From the NCBI GenBank assembly GCA_015680685.1, contig MNCI01003323.1, positions 15,732 to 79,731 of the forward strand: a stretch of 64,000 nt of DNA. The letters run 5' to 3'. Shown here piece after piece: positions 44,740 through 57,870 of the stretch. The stretch comes from Gnetum montanum (Eukaryota > Streptophyta > Gnetopsida > Gnetales > Gnetaceae). Numbering within the stretch: position 1 is the first letter of the stretch; the number at the start of each line of letters is the position of its first letter. The notes under the pieces were generated by a model that had not been told where the DNA came from, searched no databases, and saw only the letters and a list, made by a program, of their open reading frames with translations. Both the position numbers and the translations under genes were made by a program.

Positions 44740-47100
44740 TGATACAGGGCAAAGATCCTACCTATGCAACTCTTACACCCGAATAGTATAACTTCATCTG
44801 TGTCAAGATCCAAGCCAACTTGCCTATCGATCATGTAGAGAGGGAAGCGAAGTGAGACTATGAACTTATTTATAAAGGAGGTTGTGAGTTTATCCCCTCA
44901 TCATTCGATATAATCCATCTTTTTGAACATCATCATAGACTCATATCCTAGCTTCTCATGGCAAGAAGTCAAGCCTTACATCCACCTCCAATAGAGCCTT
45001 AGGGTGGAGATGAGGAAGATGACTTCGTAGCCCAATCTGAACATGGGGATTCGTAGCACCATCAGTCCCCATGCCCATACAAACCCATTGTTCCAACCCT
45101 CCTGGAAAAGACTACACTTCCACCACCAACTTCTCTATAGGAAGTACCCATCTCCATTCCCATCTTCTCCAAGCTCAACATTCAATCTGACATGACCACT
45201 TCCATCATACCTCTGCAAATACAATCCCAACAATCTCCTCCCCAAACTAATGCAAGATTGACATTTCAACCTCAAGTAATTGGAATGCCATCAGTTATAC
45301 CAGCTTCTACGTCCAACCATTACATACCTCAAGTGCAAATCCATGAAGCACCATTGATTACTTCAACCCAACACGTTCAGGGTGTCACTTCACAACCTAT
45401 CCCTGGGCAGTGGGTTCCACTAGTTGTTCAACAAAACCTATCTACTCACTACAACATACCACACCCCATAGTCTCAGCCCCAAATGTCATCCCACCGCAA
45501 CAAACGACAGTCCAACAATCTCTCTTTCCACAAACGATGCAACAATCAAATCATTATCAACCATCACAAACTCAACCCATTGGTCTACCTACTGCTTAAG
45601 AGTGTGTAGACACAAAAAAATGATGCACTCATTAGCAGAAGAATTAAAACATCTTAAAACTGTAAACACCGAGGAAGTTAAGGTACTAGACTTCTATCAA
45701 GATGATCCAATCAACCCCTCAATTCCACCGTTAACCTTGCCAAAGGGTGTTTCATTACCCCAGCTAACCAAGTACAATGGAGAGGGAGATCCAAATGCTC
45801 ACCTAGTAACGTTTTGAATAGAATGTCTATTGCTCCAAGCATGGCCACATGTAATTCTGTGTGTGTTTGCTATGTCCTTAATGGGAAAAGCCTTAGACTG
45901 GTAACGAGCTTTACCCCGCAGCTTCATATCTTCTCTAGAGGACTTGTTGCACCAGTTTTTTACTCGTTTCAAGTACAATCTAAAGCTTGAAGCCACGTTG
46001 GATAGCTTGATCCAGATTAAATAGGCGCCTTTAGAGCCATCATAGAAATTTATCTAGAGGTGGAGCATAGCCTTGAATGAAATTCACAAGCCCATTTCTA
46101 AAACATATCTACTTACCATCCTTAAGACGGCTGTGAATGACTTTATTAAATCAAAACTTTATTATTTGAAAGCTCGTACTTTAAGCCAAGCATTTGTACA
46201 AATTAAGAATATAGAAGAGGCGGCACAAACAAGCAATGACCCAGCCTACTCAACCTTTAAGAGCTAACATACAAGGAAAGATAAATCCAAAACAATGGTA
46301 GCAGTAGTGGCTAAGATAGCTCGACCCAACCATTTAGGACAAAAGGGAAAACAACCCGCTGTCCCAAACATCATGAAAGAAACACACCTATGACTACACC
46401 TAAAACTTCCTCAAATAGAAACACCAACATGGGTCACGCCCATGCCTTCGAAAGAAAAGACCCTGCTCAATACACTCCCTTGCCTATGAAGCCTTCACAA
46501 TTTCTTGATTAACTTCTAAAAGTTAGGTTAATCAAACATAAGAAAATGTCTCCCACAACATCTCAAAAACATGATCAATTCTGTGAGTTGGCCAAGAACC
46601 CAGCCTTAGCAACAGCTAATGAACCCCCCATTCCAAGAGGCTTTAGGTTGGATAGGTTTTGTGAATATCACCAATGGTGTGGTAATGGGACTGATTACTG
46701 TTTTACCTTGAAATAGGATATACAACGCATGATTGACAGGGGTGAAGTAGTATTCGATGAGGCAAACCTAGTAAGACCATAAAACCAACCCATGGGAGTC
46801 TATAAGGATCCTCTCAATACCAATGATGCACCATATGTGATTAATACTATCCATGTGGAGAACAGACAGGATGTCCCACAAAAACCTTTTGTAATTTGTA
46901 GGCCTTCAGAAAACACACATACCGCAACATCTCCTCAAACTCCTTTCATCATATGCAAATCTCCCACACCACAAAAATCATTCATCATCTGCGTACCTCC
47001 TTTCATTGCAACAACAACCATACCATCTGAAAACCAACCCATTCCCTTTGTGATTCAGGTGCCAAAACACCTTAACACACAACCCACCTTCGTTCCCTGA
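44740..47100 (+). pseudogene. gag: Tat-2 gag
   Basis: Homologous to Tat-1 gag. The N-terminal G-K-D-P and F-I-C-V-K-I segments are near 44748-44805, an acidic stretch near 45010, a Gln/Pro/Thr-rich linker at 45190-45600 and the gag domain at about 45680-46270 (K-Y-N-G-E-G-D-P-N-A-H near 45772). A zinc-knuckle-like C-x2-H-x8-C sits near 46660-46700. Stops are frequent. A start codon equivalent to that of Tat-1 is not evident. Confidence 0.82.
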
Positions 47101-47339
47101 CGACCTTTGTGAGAACACCTTGCCTATAGACTAACAAGAGAGCGCCTGGAATGAGAAAACCATCAACACAAATTAGGACCACCAAAGCCCACACCACTAA
47201 ATGCTATTCCCATGGGTCTATCCATTAATGAGCCTAGTACGAGTCATCAAAATGAGGATAATATCATGGGTTGTGTCCCGAACCCAGCATCTTCAGTTAC
47301 CAACGCAAAAATTCCTCCATGAGAAATACGAATGCTAGG

Positions 47340-48334
47340 TCAAATGGACCAAATATCCATAGACAAGGGTGCCCCAAATGGTAAGGACCTATCAAGTGCA
47401 TTGACACAGGTCACAAAAGCCTTAAAATAAAAGAACACTTCTTTAAGTCTATATGACCTAGTAATGACTTCACCAGTACATCGAGAAGCTCTCATATGGA
47501 TGTTGACTTTGATCCTTGTTAGTGAAGACCTTCCTGTAGATGAACCATCCATTTATGAAGTATTGTCCCTGCAACCTCAGGAATCAAAGACTACATCCCT
47601 AGAGTTTCATGCTAAGGACATTAAGCTAGGTTAGAAAATAGGAGAAGTCACCATGACCCCTATGTTCATAACGATACATGTTAATATTTCAAGATACGTA
47701 GGGTTCATGTCGATGACGGAGCGGTGACAAACATAATACCTTTTCCCGTCATTGAAAAACTGGGACTTACTGAAAAAATACAGCCCACGACAACTTCTTT
47801 CCTAAAATCCTTCAGTGGTTCCTGTGTTGGAGTGAAAGTTATGATTACCTTAGATTTCATAGCCAGGGACCAATTCCCCACATTAGCTAAATTTGTAGTG
47901 GTTGAAGAAATTCCAGGGTTTAATTTGATTATAGGAAATCCTTGGCTAGCTCCACTTAGAGCCGTATCCTCACCAATCCATCAGGAGATCCACTTACCTT
48001 ATGAGGGTGGTGAAATTATCATACATGGGGATACAACAGTATTGCTCACTTCCTTGCATCCCGGAGTGGATCAAGAGTCAGAAATTGAGTTCGTTGAGCC
48101 TAAGCAAGAAACTATGAACATACATCAAGACATGAATCCAGCGTTAAATCACGATCTTACTAAAACCGAGGAAGCACCAGACAACACAAACATAGGAGCC
48201 ATTTCACTGATGTCTCTTGGTCAGAATTACCCTTTGACATCACCGATGAAGGAGAAGGGGAGTATAAGATCACACCTACATGCCCAACCCCTCATGTTAA
48301 GTTACAAAGAATTAAGAGGCAACTCAATAACTAG
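47340..48334 (+). pseudogene. Tat-2 aspartic protease
   Basis: Frame 47724-48347 and flanking broken frames. The active-site triplet is D-D-G (47712-47720), as in Tat-1. The core motif F-N-L-I-I-G-x-P-W-L is near 47920-47950. A frameshift near 48220 moves the end of the coding sequence to another frame, where it stops at 48332-48334, the position aligned with the stop of Tat-1. Confidence 0.8.
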
Positions 48335-48966
48335 AGTGAATCACTAGATGTTCGGAATGACATTAAACTACCAATCATTTAGTATGACGTTAAACTACCA
48401 ACGAACGTCTGCAATGACGTTAAACTAGCCATGGTCAGAAATGGCCGGTTTTCTTTTAAAAGCTTCCTAAAACTGTTATTGCTTTTGGCCCACTATGGCA
48501 AAAAATTGGTAATCTTTATTTCTTTAACAATAGATGCAACAGTCCACCATGACTTTAAATTGATGTGAACAGCCCGAAATGGCTTTAAACTAGGATTCAA
48601 TACGTTGCAAGTTTACAAACATTCACTACATTACGTCAAATTTTAGTTTAAATGATACAAGTTGCAATCTCGACCTATGCCTTCTCGTTACTTTCTTCTT
48701 TTACAAGTGTTGATTTACATTTTGTTCCCCCATTTTACATTTGGCTACATGCATATGTTCACAATAATACTTGAAAAGGAAAATAAAAAGAGAAAACATA
48801 TAAAATAAAAAAAATGATACATCAATTTGGTAGTAAGATTCCAACACGTTATGCCACAACTAGGTCCATGTTATTACATTTTTCAACCATATGTTTCCAT
48901 CAAACATTCAAAAATCCAAAACATTTAATTGCTAAAGTCTGATTAACAATAAGCTCATGGAGGGGG
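48335..48966 (+). repeat. Spacer with TTAAACTA repeats, 3' of protease
   Basis: Units such as 'gcaatgacgttaaactagcc' occur near 48350, 48383, 48411 and 48585, matching in position and type the repeats at 13947 in Tat-1. No coding frame. Confidence 0.7.
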
Positions 48967-51900
48967 CTAGTCCAGAAAATCCTCTTCATCATCCGCTCTT
49001 GCTCCACTAGGGCCAACTCCATCATTAACATGTCCCTATAACAGAAAATAGAAAATAGAAAAAAATGAGTAGTAAAGCAAATCATAAATACAAAACTAAG
49101 AAAAACAGTAACACTAACAATGAAAACAATAAAACCATACAAAAATAAATGCCAAAATAAAACACTCACAAGTAAGGAGGGCCCTAGGTTGGCCTCCAAA
49201 CGCCATAGAATCTCCTCCTTGGGCATATTTTCCCAATCCTCCTCCAAGTCAAGATCAATGCCAGCCAAGGTTTTACCCTTGTCCACCGAAGTCTAGGTAG
49301 GATGCTCAAGAGAGAACATGCCTGTCAAAGCCTTACCCAAGGTAGTAGTAATGGTTCTCTTGGGAGATCCCTCCACCTCGGTGCACTTGATGAACCTATC
49401 ATAAGTAGGCCGCAAGCCTAACCCATCAATGAACATCTCCATTCGGTGATGTTCAACTAACTCCTCTAGCCATTTCTTATATTGACGCTTGTGGTCCTTT
49501 TGGTCTTGGCCCCATTTCCATACTTTAGCAGCAAAGGACTTCAAATCATGACATTTCCTATTTAGAAAATCCATTTGTTCTCTTTGTTATGCTAAGTCTC
49601 GTGTCGCCTGCACTTTGCTGTTGAAAACCGTCCAGTAATGTGCATAGGTGATTTCAGATGTGCGCCAAGTGCTATCACTCGACAGTCTAGCAACAGCAAG
49701 ATCGTAATGGGACTGGAGATCCTTTTTCCCCTCTCTCTCCTTTGCTAGTGCTTCGTTCAATGAATGCACCTCATCCCATAGATACTCAACCAAATGCCTA
49801 CAAGTCCAAAGCGACCTAGCGTTTTGTACGACGCAACTAGAAATTGCATCATACACATTCCTAGGGACTTGCTCAATATTCCCTGGCAGTTCAAGGAGGG
49901 CATCAATGTGAGTAGCTTCAGAAGGATCCCATTGGAGCTTGGAACCTATAGGTGTATGTACCGCACATATGAATAAGCTATAATCAATAATGAATACAAA
50001 GAAACACAATAAACCCAGACACTTAGCATAATACATAATACACACATACCTAGTTCTAGACGAGCTTCTTGTAGGCGAGCGACCACATCATTAACGATGC
50101 CTTTAACAAAGTCCATTTTACTAGGCATCTCAGGCCATGGTCTTACTTGGTCGATTGGTGTGAGACAACCAGGGGAGGTCACCTCGATTGGAACCTGTGT
50201 TCTTGACAGCTTTGCTTGAGATGTATGTGCCTCAGAAATCTCAGCATCTACTTTTGATGCTAGAAATAATCAAGATAATCAAGAAAAACACATGAAAATT
50301 AAGGGGTACAAAAACATGGATTAAACTAAAAGGAACATACCAAAAAGCCCTTTACTGTTTAGCTTGGGCAGATCACCAAGTTGCAAAGATCCATCGAAGA
50401 AGCCATTGAAGAAACCTCTTTCATCACTAGAGTGCCTAAGTGCATCCAAAGCTTCCGCAAGCTTCATCCCCATGATGTTTGTCACATCTTCCTCTTGAAA
50501 GGTGGGAGGTTCTTCGATCGTTTCTTCTCTTTCCTTCGTTGCTTCCTCTGGCCCTGTGACAACCACTTCAGGATCAACCATCGAGGCCAAAGCCTCTCTC
50601 TCTCTCTTAGGACCTTCCTATGATAATTCTAGAATCTTAGAGTTAATATAACATATTATATATAATGTATAAGCCAAAAGAAAAAAAAAGAAATAATAAT
50701 AATAAATATATAACAATAAAAATGCTTATCCTCCATTGGTAGTACAAATTGAATCTTCTTTGCTCTTGGTGGCATCACATCTAGAGCAGGCTCCCTTGGG
50801 TGTTTATTCCTCTTCACCTTTGTCTTGGACTTCCCAACAGTCTCACCAATCAAACATTCAGCCCTTTTAACAGATGTGCATAGCCTAGGTGGTTACAATC
50901 CCAAGCTATCATGGGAATGATGGGAACGGCTGGCTGCACCTCCACTAGTAAGTGATACTGATTCCTCAATGTCTTCCAGTGGGTCCTGGGATCTAGTGGT
51001 TCTAAACAAATGGCGAATCCAAGGACGAGACAGTTGTGAATGATCCCTCAAAATATAGCAGTTATCATCATAAACTACTAGGAACTCAGCAAAACTACAT
51101 AGGTACCCTGCAAAGAAAGCAAATGTAAAATGGGATTTAGCATGAATGTTTGAATGTAACTTGACAATCTCCCCACAAAAACTAGATACAAGAAATTGTG
51201 CCCAGTTGTAGCACATGCTTGTCTCTAAAATTGCATGCATGACACACATAGACTCGATCCCAAGGTTTCTTCCTTGAGAAAGAGATTTGGGGAATGCCTG
51301 TGCTCGGAAGAGAGGATACAAGAAGTTCATCTCCATTGATCGGGTATCATCTCGCATGGAAAAATCCTTAGGGCCCTGAGACACACCTAACCACTGCTCA
51401 AGCTCTCTTATGACCTGGCCCTCTTTAGTTGCTTTATCTATAGTCACCCTAGCACCATTCATGGGTACACCAAAAAGATCAAAAATGAATTTAAAGGTTA
51501 GGTGGAAAGATACCTTGACTCGAACCCACGTGCTAAAATGGGAAGCATCATCATTGAAAGAATCAACAATAGTGATCATCTCAGTGACCGGAATACTAGG
51601 AGTCAAAGCTGTGAACAAGTCCATTAGACCTGCCCGAGTAAGATGGCTGATGGTCAAATCAGAAGCTCTCTTCTGCAACCATTGTTGAGACTGCTCTACC
51701 TTCCCATATTTCATAAAAAGGGTGGCCTCGGTACTCCCTATTATAATGGTAACTTCTTTGGTGGGGATGGCTACTGTAAAAAGAAAACATAGAGCAAAGA
51801 GTTAAAAAAACATAGTACACGATGATGCAACAAAAAAGAAAATGGAGTCTAGAGTGTGGTCATTTACCATCAGTAAATGGTGTAGACAGGATAGGTGCAG

Positions 51901-54016
51901 AATCAATTCTTTGAGGGAAAATTGTCCCATCAGAAGACCAATCCTCATGTAACCAACCACAAACTTGGCAGCACTCAAAGGCTCTTAAAAACTACCTATG
52001 GTAGTCAACAATAGCCACCTTTGTCTAGTCCAGTACTGCGGCATGAAGAATGGGGCCCGCCATAATGTCTCTAGCACTGTACATGCTAAGGTAAGCCCAC
52101 CATCATCATCGTGCATCCCATGTTCATCAAAGCGGGGCCTGCATAGGAAAACAACATTTACATTAAGATGATGACATAAAATTTAAAAAGGAATCAAAAA
52201 GTAAAGTAAGGTGCAAAGGAGCATACCTGTCCACTCTATATACTGTGCCAGGTGGATTCTGGAATAGAGTATGCACACGGAAGGCTAAGAAAAGTGTGTT
52301 GCTGCTATTGTAATGAACACAAGTAGGCAGCTCCCACACACGAGTCAAGGGATGAGTAGATGTAGGACCCTCAACAGGGCCTCCCCGAACCTTAAAAAGT
52401 CCCTCATCGATATCAGTGATAAAGACAAGCATGCCTTGTGTAGACCTAGGCAGCACGGTCTGGATGATATCACGAGCCAACTGTTCACTCACGTGAGACC
52501 ATATAACCACACTAAAATTTTGTAGGATGAATGAAAAAAATGAACTAACACCGGGGTAGAACCATATCACATGGGGCCTGATGCGCATGTCATAGGGAGG
52601 TGTGTCCGGTTCAAAGGGGCCAAACCAAGCAAGTACGCCAACAAGCTCAACCATGAGAAGAGAAGATTTAGGTCCCTTGCATATAGTCAGAATGTTAGGT
52701 AAGTGAAGAATCTAAGTGCTAACAATAGGGAAAAAACACATAAACCAAAAATCACATAAAAAAATACTTCAAATGCATAGCTTCACCCCATGAGACAAGG
52801 ATACCAATATCTATGTAGTGTATCTAATGCTCATTGGGGTACATTGAAATCGATTTCACAGTAAATCCATGCGGTAAATCCATACACAAGTATAGAACAT
52901 GAACACTCACTAAGACAACATTTAAATCATCAGTCTTAGGAAAATAATAAACGATATAAACATAAAGATCAGCAAATAACAAACATTTTGGCACAAACTT
53001 TACATTTTTGTGCCTTAGCAAAGGGGAGTCTGGATACTCACGTTGGAGGTAACCCCTTCCACAATGCATGTTGGGAAAAATCACGTTGGCCTTCGTGGCC
53101 CAACTCATGCTGGCCTTCATGGCCCAACTCATGCGGGCCTTCATGGCCCAACTCATGCTGATCTTTCAAGTCCATACTCACGTTGGGGCTTGTTCCCAAC
53201 AACTCATGTTGGGGTCTATTCTTAGCAACTCACATTCTAGACTAGGAACTCTGTAACTCACACTCACACTACCTTAAAGATCCTGTTCTCATGTTACCCG
53301 AGACCTTGGTGATCACACTGAAAAATCCTCTTCTCCCCTGTAACGCCACTCACGCTAACGTTCCAAACTCATGCTCATGCTAGGGCCTGTTCAGCCACTC
53401 ATGCTGGGGCTTGTTCAGCCACACGCTGGGAACCGGCAACTCACGCTACCTAGAGAAATTTGTGTTCAAGTTGCCACAAGAAAAGAAAAAAATTGATGTT
53501 GGAAATCTTCCCGATAATGCGGCTCACGCTATGAGCAAAAGGAAAACCAGCCTTCCCTTGCACTCATGCTACCTTTCCCTTCTCCTGGCATTCACGTTGC
53601 TAGGAAACCAAGATGCCCAAGAAAGCCAAAAAACCCTATGGCCCAGGAAGCCCCAAAAGCTTGAAAACCCCAACTCACAACGCGCTTGCCCCAAACTTGC
53701 ACTCACGCCCTGCACACATGCCCTAGGCACTCATGTTGATGCCACACAAATTAAGAATAATGAGCCACAAATCCCAAATAAACCCCGAAACAACCCCAAA
53801 ATTGTGGCCATGAAATTCTATCCTAGGTAATGCTATCCACAAAATGCTAGAGAAAAGTAAGGGAAAAAAAATCTACTTGTGTAGGGTCCCATCCCATGTT
53901 GGAATCTTGGCTTGGAGGAGATGTTGGATAAGCTCTTCACTCTCCTCCACAAATGCTAGATTTTCCTACCTCTTCCCTTTGTCTTGGCTTGCCTTCCCTC
54001 TACCCTTGTCCTTCAT
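48967..54016 (-). pseudogene. Antisense 8-exon gene of Tat-2
   Basis: Homologue of the gene at 14293-18319. Exons: 54016-53970, 52675-52227, 52138-51868, 51773-50731, 50617-50341, 50259-50050, 49945-49170, 49035-48967; about 1,050 codons. Donors GTAGG (53969), GTATGC (52226), GTAAAT (51867), GTATGT (50340, 50049), GTGAGT (49169); acceptors include TATGCAG before 52138 and TTTTTACAG before 51773. Phases agree with Tat-1 where both can be read (1 at 3/4, 5/6, 6/7; 0 at 7/8; 2 at 2/3). Conserved: exon 2 V-G-V-L and V-I-W-S-H; exon 3 G-W-L-H-E-D-W; exon 4 L-F-G-V-P and S-L-S-Q-G; exon 6 G-I-V-N-D. Defects: a stop and frameshift in exon 3, stops in exons 4 and 7, exon 4 donor now GA instead of GT, and the motif-I Asp of exon 2 read as Glu. 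Exon 1 and its acceptor partner are least certain. Confidence 0.75.
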
Positions 54017-54070
54017 AGTTGCCTTGCTCACGCTAATGCTGATGCTGTAGCTCACGCTGTAGTCTAAGAA
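53040..54070. repeat. TCACGCT-rich spacer (intron 1 and leader of the antisense gene)
   Basis: The words 'actcacgct' and 'actcatgct' recur dozens of times, as in the U3 of the Tat-2 LTR. At 53085-53160 a 27-base unit ('cttcatggcccaactcatgc' plus 7) is repeated about three times. Reverse open frames here arise from the repeats. Confidence 0.7.
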
Positions 54071-54671
54071 CTCACGCTAGCACAAAATCCCCTTCCTTCA
54101 CTTCAAAACCCCCCTTTTAAACCCAAGACATTCTATTTTATTTTCTCTTATTTTATTTATTTAAATTTACCATGTCCAAATTTTGTTTTCATTCATGTCA
54201 TCTTTATTTTATGTTGGCCTGGTATTCCTCATTATTCTAGCGTCTGGAGATGAGGCTGAAAAAATTATTATTATACAAAGGAAGGGATGAACAGTTAAAA
54301 TCAACAAAAAAATATATACATACATATATAAACATTTGAAAAATTCATAAAATTCTAAGGTCTCATAAACTTATCATCCACACAAAATTTAAAAATAAAA
54401 AATGCTTTATGCACTCAGTCTAAATGACAAGACAACATGAATATTATCTAGCCCAGTATGGCCTTAAGCTGTCATGCAACCCAGTATGGCCTTAAACTAC
54501 CATCTGGCCTAGTATGGCCTAAGACTGCCATGAATACTGCTGCGTCTCCCAATTTTTTCAGTACAAAGTTTGATTACCCTATGTTCATTTACATTTAGTA
54601 ACTCTTTCGCCAAGGGGGTGTTTCTTACTTCACTCTTGTTTTAAATTGGTATGAGTAAGCACATGGCCACT
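54017..54671. other. Spacer upstream of antisense gene, with TAAACTA-type repeats
   Basis: T-rich in 54130-54230. At 54455-54540 three units of the type 'cccagtatggccttaaactacc' occur, so the repeat flanks the antisense gene on this side too. Confidence 0.6.
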
Positions 54672-55740
54672 TGTTGCGATAGAAAACGTCGGTCGCTAGA
54701 AACATCGAGAGGTCTTCAAGTGCACAGCCTAACCTTGAATCCGCACGAGGGCCGTGCTGGAGAAAATGGATTCAGGGTGCCCTGAACAGTCTATTTGATC
54801 AGACAGGGACTTAATGGGTGTACAATAATCTTTTTTCAAACAATAAAAGAAAACGTAATGTGCACAATAGTAGAAACGTGCTAAAATGCGTAATGGGATA
54901 GTGAACACGATCTAATGCTTAATAATGCCAAAAAATAAATGTTGTAATCAGATAGAAAGAGAGTTTGAATAGAAAGATGCACTGCCCCGAAAAGGGGTAC
55001 AGGTATACAAAGTGTACAATAGGCACAATAAGAGTGAAGTCACAGCCTCGATGGTATCGGGCTATGAAATCTGGTGCTCACTGTGATAAACTATGTCTCC
55101 TGGGTTGGTAGTCATAGTGTATTGTGCGATGTAGTTATGACTCTCTATCGGTGTGGTGTTCTCTGGGTCTCATTCACCCATGGAGCTAAGCGCTAAGATG
55201 TAAAATGCCAAATGCCTTGCTAGTGAAGAAAAATGGAAGCCTCCTCCTCTTCTCCCCTCTTTAAAAAAAAGGGGTTGCAGAGGTATTTATAGGGATAGGG
55301 TTAGCCCAAAATGTAGATTAGGTGCCACGTGGCAGTGCGGTGGGTGGGACACTATAGCGCTACGTTATGCATTGTAGCAAGGTACTGTAGCAAGGTGCTA
55401 CACTATGCACTGTAGCAAAGTGCTATAGTGTGTTTCTATGCTATGCATTGTAGTAGGGTACTGTAGCAAGTTGCTAAGCTATGCATTGTAGTAGGGTATT
55501 GTAGCAAGGTGCTACACTATGCACTGTAGTAGGGTACCATAGCAAGGTGCTATGCTATGCACTGTAGCAAGGTACTGTAGCAAGGTGCTATGTAACGTAT
55601 TGTAGCAGGGTGCTACGCTATGCTATGCTACGCAACATAGCAAGGTGCTACACTATGCACCATAGTAGCACGTAACAACACATAGCACTTAGCCATATTT
55701 GCAGTTGCGATGTCGAGACCTGAAATTTTGTGGTGTTTCA
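54672..55740 (-). repeat. Solo LTR of another Tat family inside Tat-2
   Basis: Left end 'tgttgcgatagaaaacgtcg' mirrors the 3' end of Tat-1 LTRs (for example 25630-25662), and the right end '...tggtgtttca' mirrors the LTR start TGAAACACCA. Flanks CCACT (54667-54671) and CCACC (55741-55745) are a near-perfect target duplication. U3 at 55345-55680 is a dense array of GTAGCA and TGCTAC words around 'ctatgcactgtagcaaggtg'. Confidence 0.82.
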
Positions 55741-57430
55741 CCACCAAGAATATCCTTTCAACATTGTCTCTCAGTGGATCATATAGGGACTTAAAAAGAG
55801 AAATCAATCTAGAATCCTTGGATCTAGACCCATCCACTTATACTAATTTAATAGCCTCCACTCAAGAAACGTCAGACTGGCCTAAAAATGTAACTAAGAA
55901 TTTGGATCTAGAAGCTGATTATATCATTGAAGATCCTCTAGTTGAAATCCCCATTACTACATTCAATGGTAAAACTAGAACATTGAAACTAAGCACCCTG
56001 CTGGACTCACAACTTGTTGATGACATCACTCAAGTACTAAAACACAACATAAAAAAATTACTCATATACCGACATGTAAGGATTAGACCCTTGAATCATC
56101 CAACACAGCATCATTCTCGATGAAAAAATTAAACCAGTAAAACAAAAGGCATGTAAGCTTAGACCTAAGGTGGCTTTGGCAATCTGTGCTGAAATACAAA
56201 GCTCTACTAAGCCAGTTTCATTCAGGCTATTGATTATTCCGATTGGGTATCAAACATTGTTGTAGTCCCTAAGAAGAATGGTAGTATACGCATATGCATC
56301 GACTTACGTGACCTTAACACAACCACTATAAAGGATGACTACCTGTTACCCAGCATTGATCAACTTATTAACACAACTGCTGGGCATGCACTATTATCCT
56401 TTATAGATGGATTTTGAGGATACAACCAAATAAGAATCAATCCAGAACATCAAATTAGAATAACTTTTATGACACCTTGGGGTACCTTTTGTTATATTAT
56501 GATGCCATTTGTCCTTAAAAATTTAGGAGCTACATATCAATGAGTAATGACATATATATTTAGTGATTACATGCTCAGTTTTCTCAATGATTACATTGAC
56601 AATATCGTGGTTAAATCTAAAACAATCGAACAACATGCAAAATATCTAGACCTAGTGCTTAAACATTGTCTCAAATATGACCTTAGACTCAATCCAAAGA
56701 AATGTGTCTTTGGTGTCAAAATGGAAAAAATGCTTGGTTTCGTAGTCTCTAAAATAGGAATACAGGTAGACCCTGATAAGGTTAAGGCAATAACTAACAT
56801 GCAACCACCAAAGAACCTTATAGAATTACGTGGCCTTCAAGGTAGGCTGCAATTCATTAGACGCTTTATCGAAATGTTGATAGATAAGTTGAGACCTATG
56901 TAGAACTTATTATGAAAAAATGTGCATTTCCAATGGACCCAACAATGTTAGGAAGCATTCAAGAACATAAAGTAGGAACTGACTCAACTACCGACCGTTT
57001 ATCCCGCATAAGGTGATAAACCATTTTATATCTACCTTGCAACTTCTGATGCTTCCATTGCATCGATGCTTTGTCAAAAACGTAAAGATGGAGCCGAGAT
57101 CCCTATATATTACCTAAGCCACACATTAATTACCTATGAAAAATGATACAACGATGTAGAGAAATCATGCCTTGCCCTCTTTCTCACCTTGAAGAAATGG
57201 CGGCATTATCTCTTCTACAATCAAGTTTACATCATTTGCAAGGATAATGTACTTTGTGCCATCACTAACAACATCCATGAGTCAAGTAGGATAGCTAGGT
57301 GGAAAGCGATGATCGCAGAGTTTGACCTACACTATGTTACTCAATCTTCCACAAAAGGTCAAGCAATAGTCACACAATTAGCCATCTCGCCAACGCATGA
57401 TCAAGTAATGGTTAGCCCTGAGTTCCTTGA
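55741..57430 (+). pseudogene. Tat-2 reverse transcriptase and RNase H (gypsy type)
   Basis: Same domain order as Tat-1. The piece missing from Tat-1 (A-G-F-I-Q-A-I before D-Y-S-D-W) is present here, near 56215-56235. The catalytic box near 56592-56603 reads Y-I-D-N: the last Asp has become Asn (56601-56603), a different lesion from Tat-1. Stops near 56415, 56540, 56900 and 56950 and a frameshift near 56210. The RNase H part is at about 57020-57400. A TTTGCAG just upstream (55704) belongs to the inserted solo LTR and is not a native splice site. Confidence 0.85.
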
Positions 57431-57449
57431 TGAGATTGTTAATAGTATA

Positions 57450-57870
57450 GACATTGTACTTGACAACTATGAGGTAATCCTCTATTTCGATGGAGCTTCA
57501 ACCTTCCAAGGAGGAAGTGTTTCAGCCATTTTAACATACCCCTCTAGACAAATCCAACCCTTCACCTACTGATTGACATTTCCTTGTACCAACAACATGG
57601 CAGAATACAAAGGTCTTCTTAGAGGTCTTCAAGTAGCATTGACTTCAAGAATCACATGTCTTATAGTTTGAGGTGATTCACAACTAGTCATTAATCAAGT
57701 CACTAAGGTTTACGCATGTAAGGCTCTCCATTTGCAATCGTATTATGATTTGACCAAGCATCTGTTAAGACGATTAGTAGAAGTTAACATACAGCATGTC
57801 CCTAGAAGCGAAAACACCATCACTGATGCACTTGCTACATTAGCCTTAAACATGACACCCGAAATGTTCC
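57450..57870 (+). pseudogene. Tat-2 second RNase H (archaeal-type)
   Basis: Y-F-D-G-A-S near 57485 (first catalytic Asp with the normal Gly), N-M-A-E-Y near 57597, G-D-S near 57675 and T-D-A-L-A-T-L-A near 57825. Stops near 57570 and 57670. Confidence 0.8.

Noticed and set aside
52824-53156. Minus-strand repeat protein of M-S-W-A-M-K-A type
   Set aside because: Caused by the 27-base tandem repeat in intron 1 of the antisense gene.
55698-55704. TTTGCAG before the Tat-2 RT frame as a conserved splice acceptor
   Set aside because: It lies inside a solo LTR inserted on the other strand (54672-55740), so it is not native to Tat-2.
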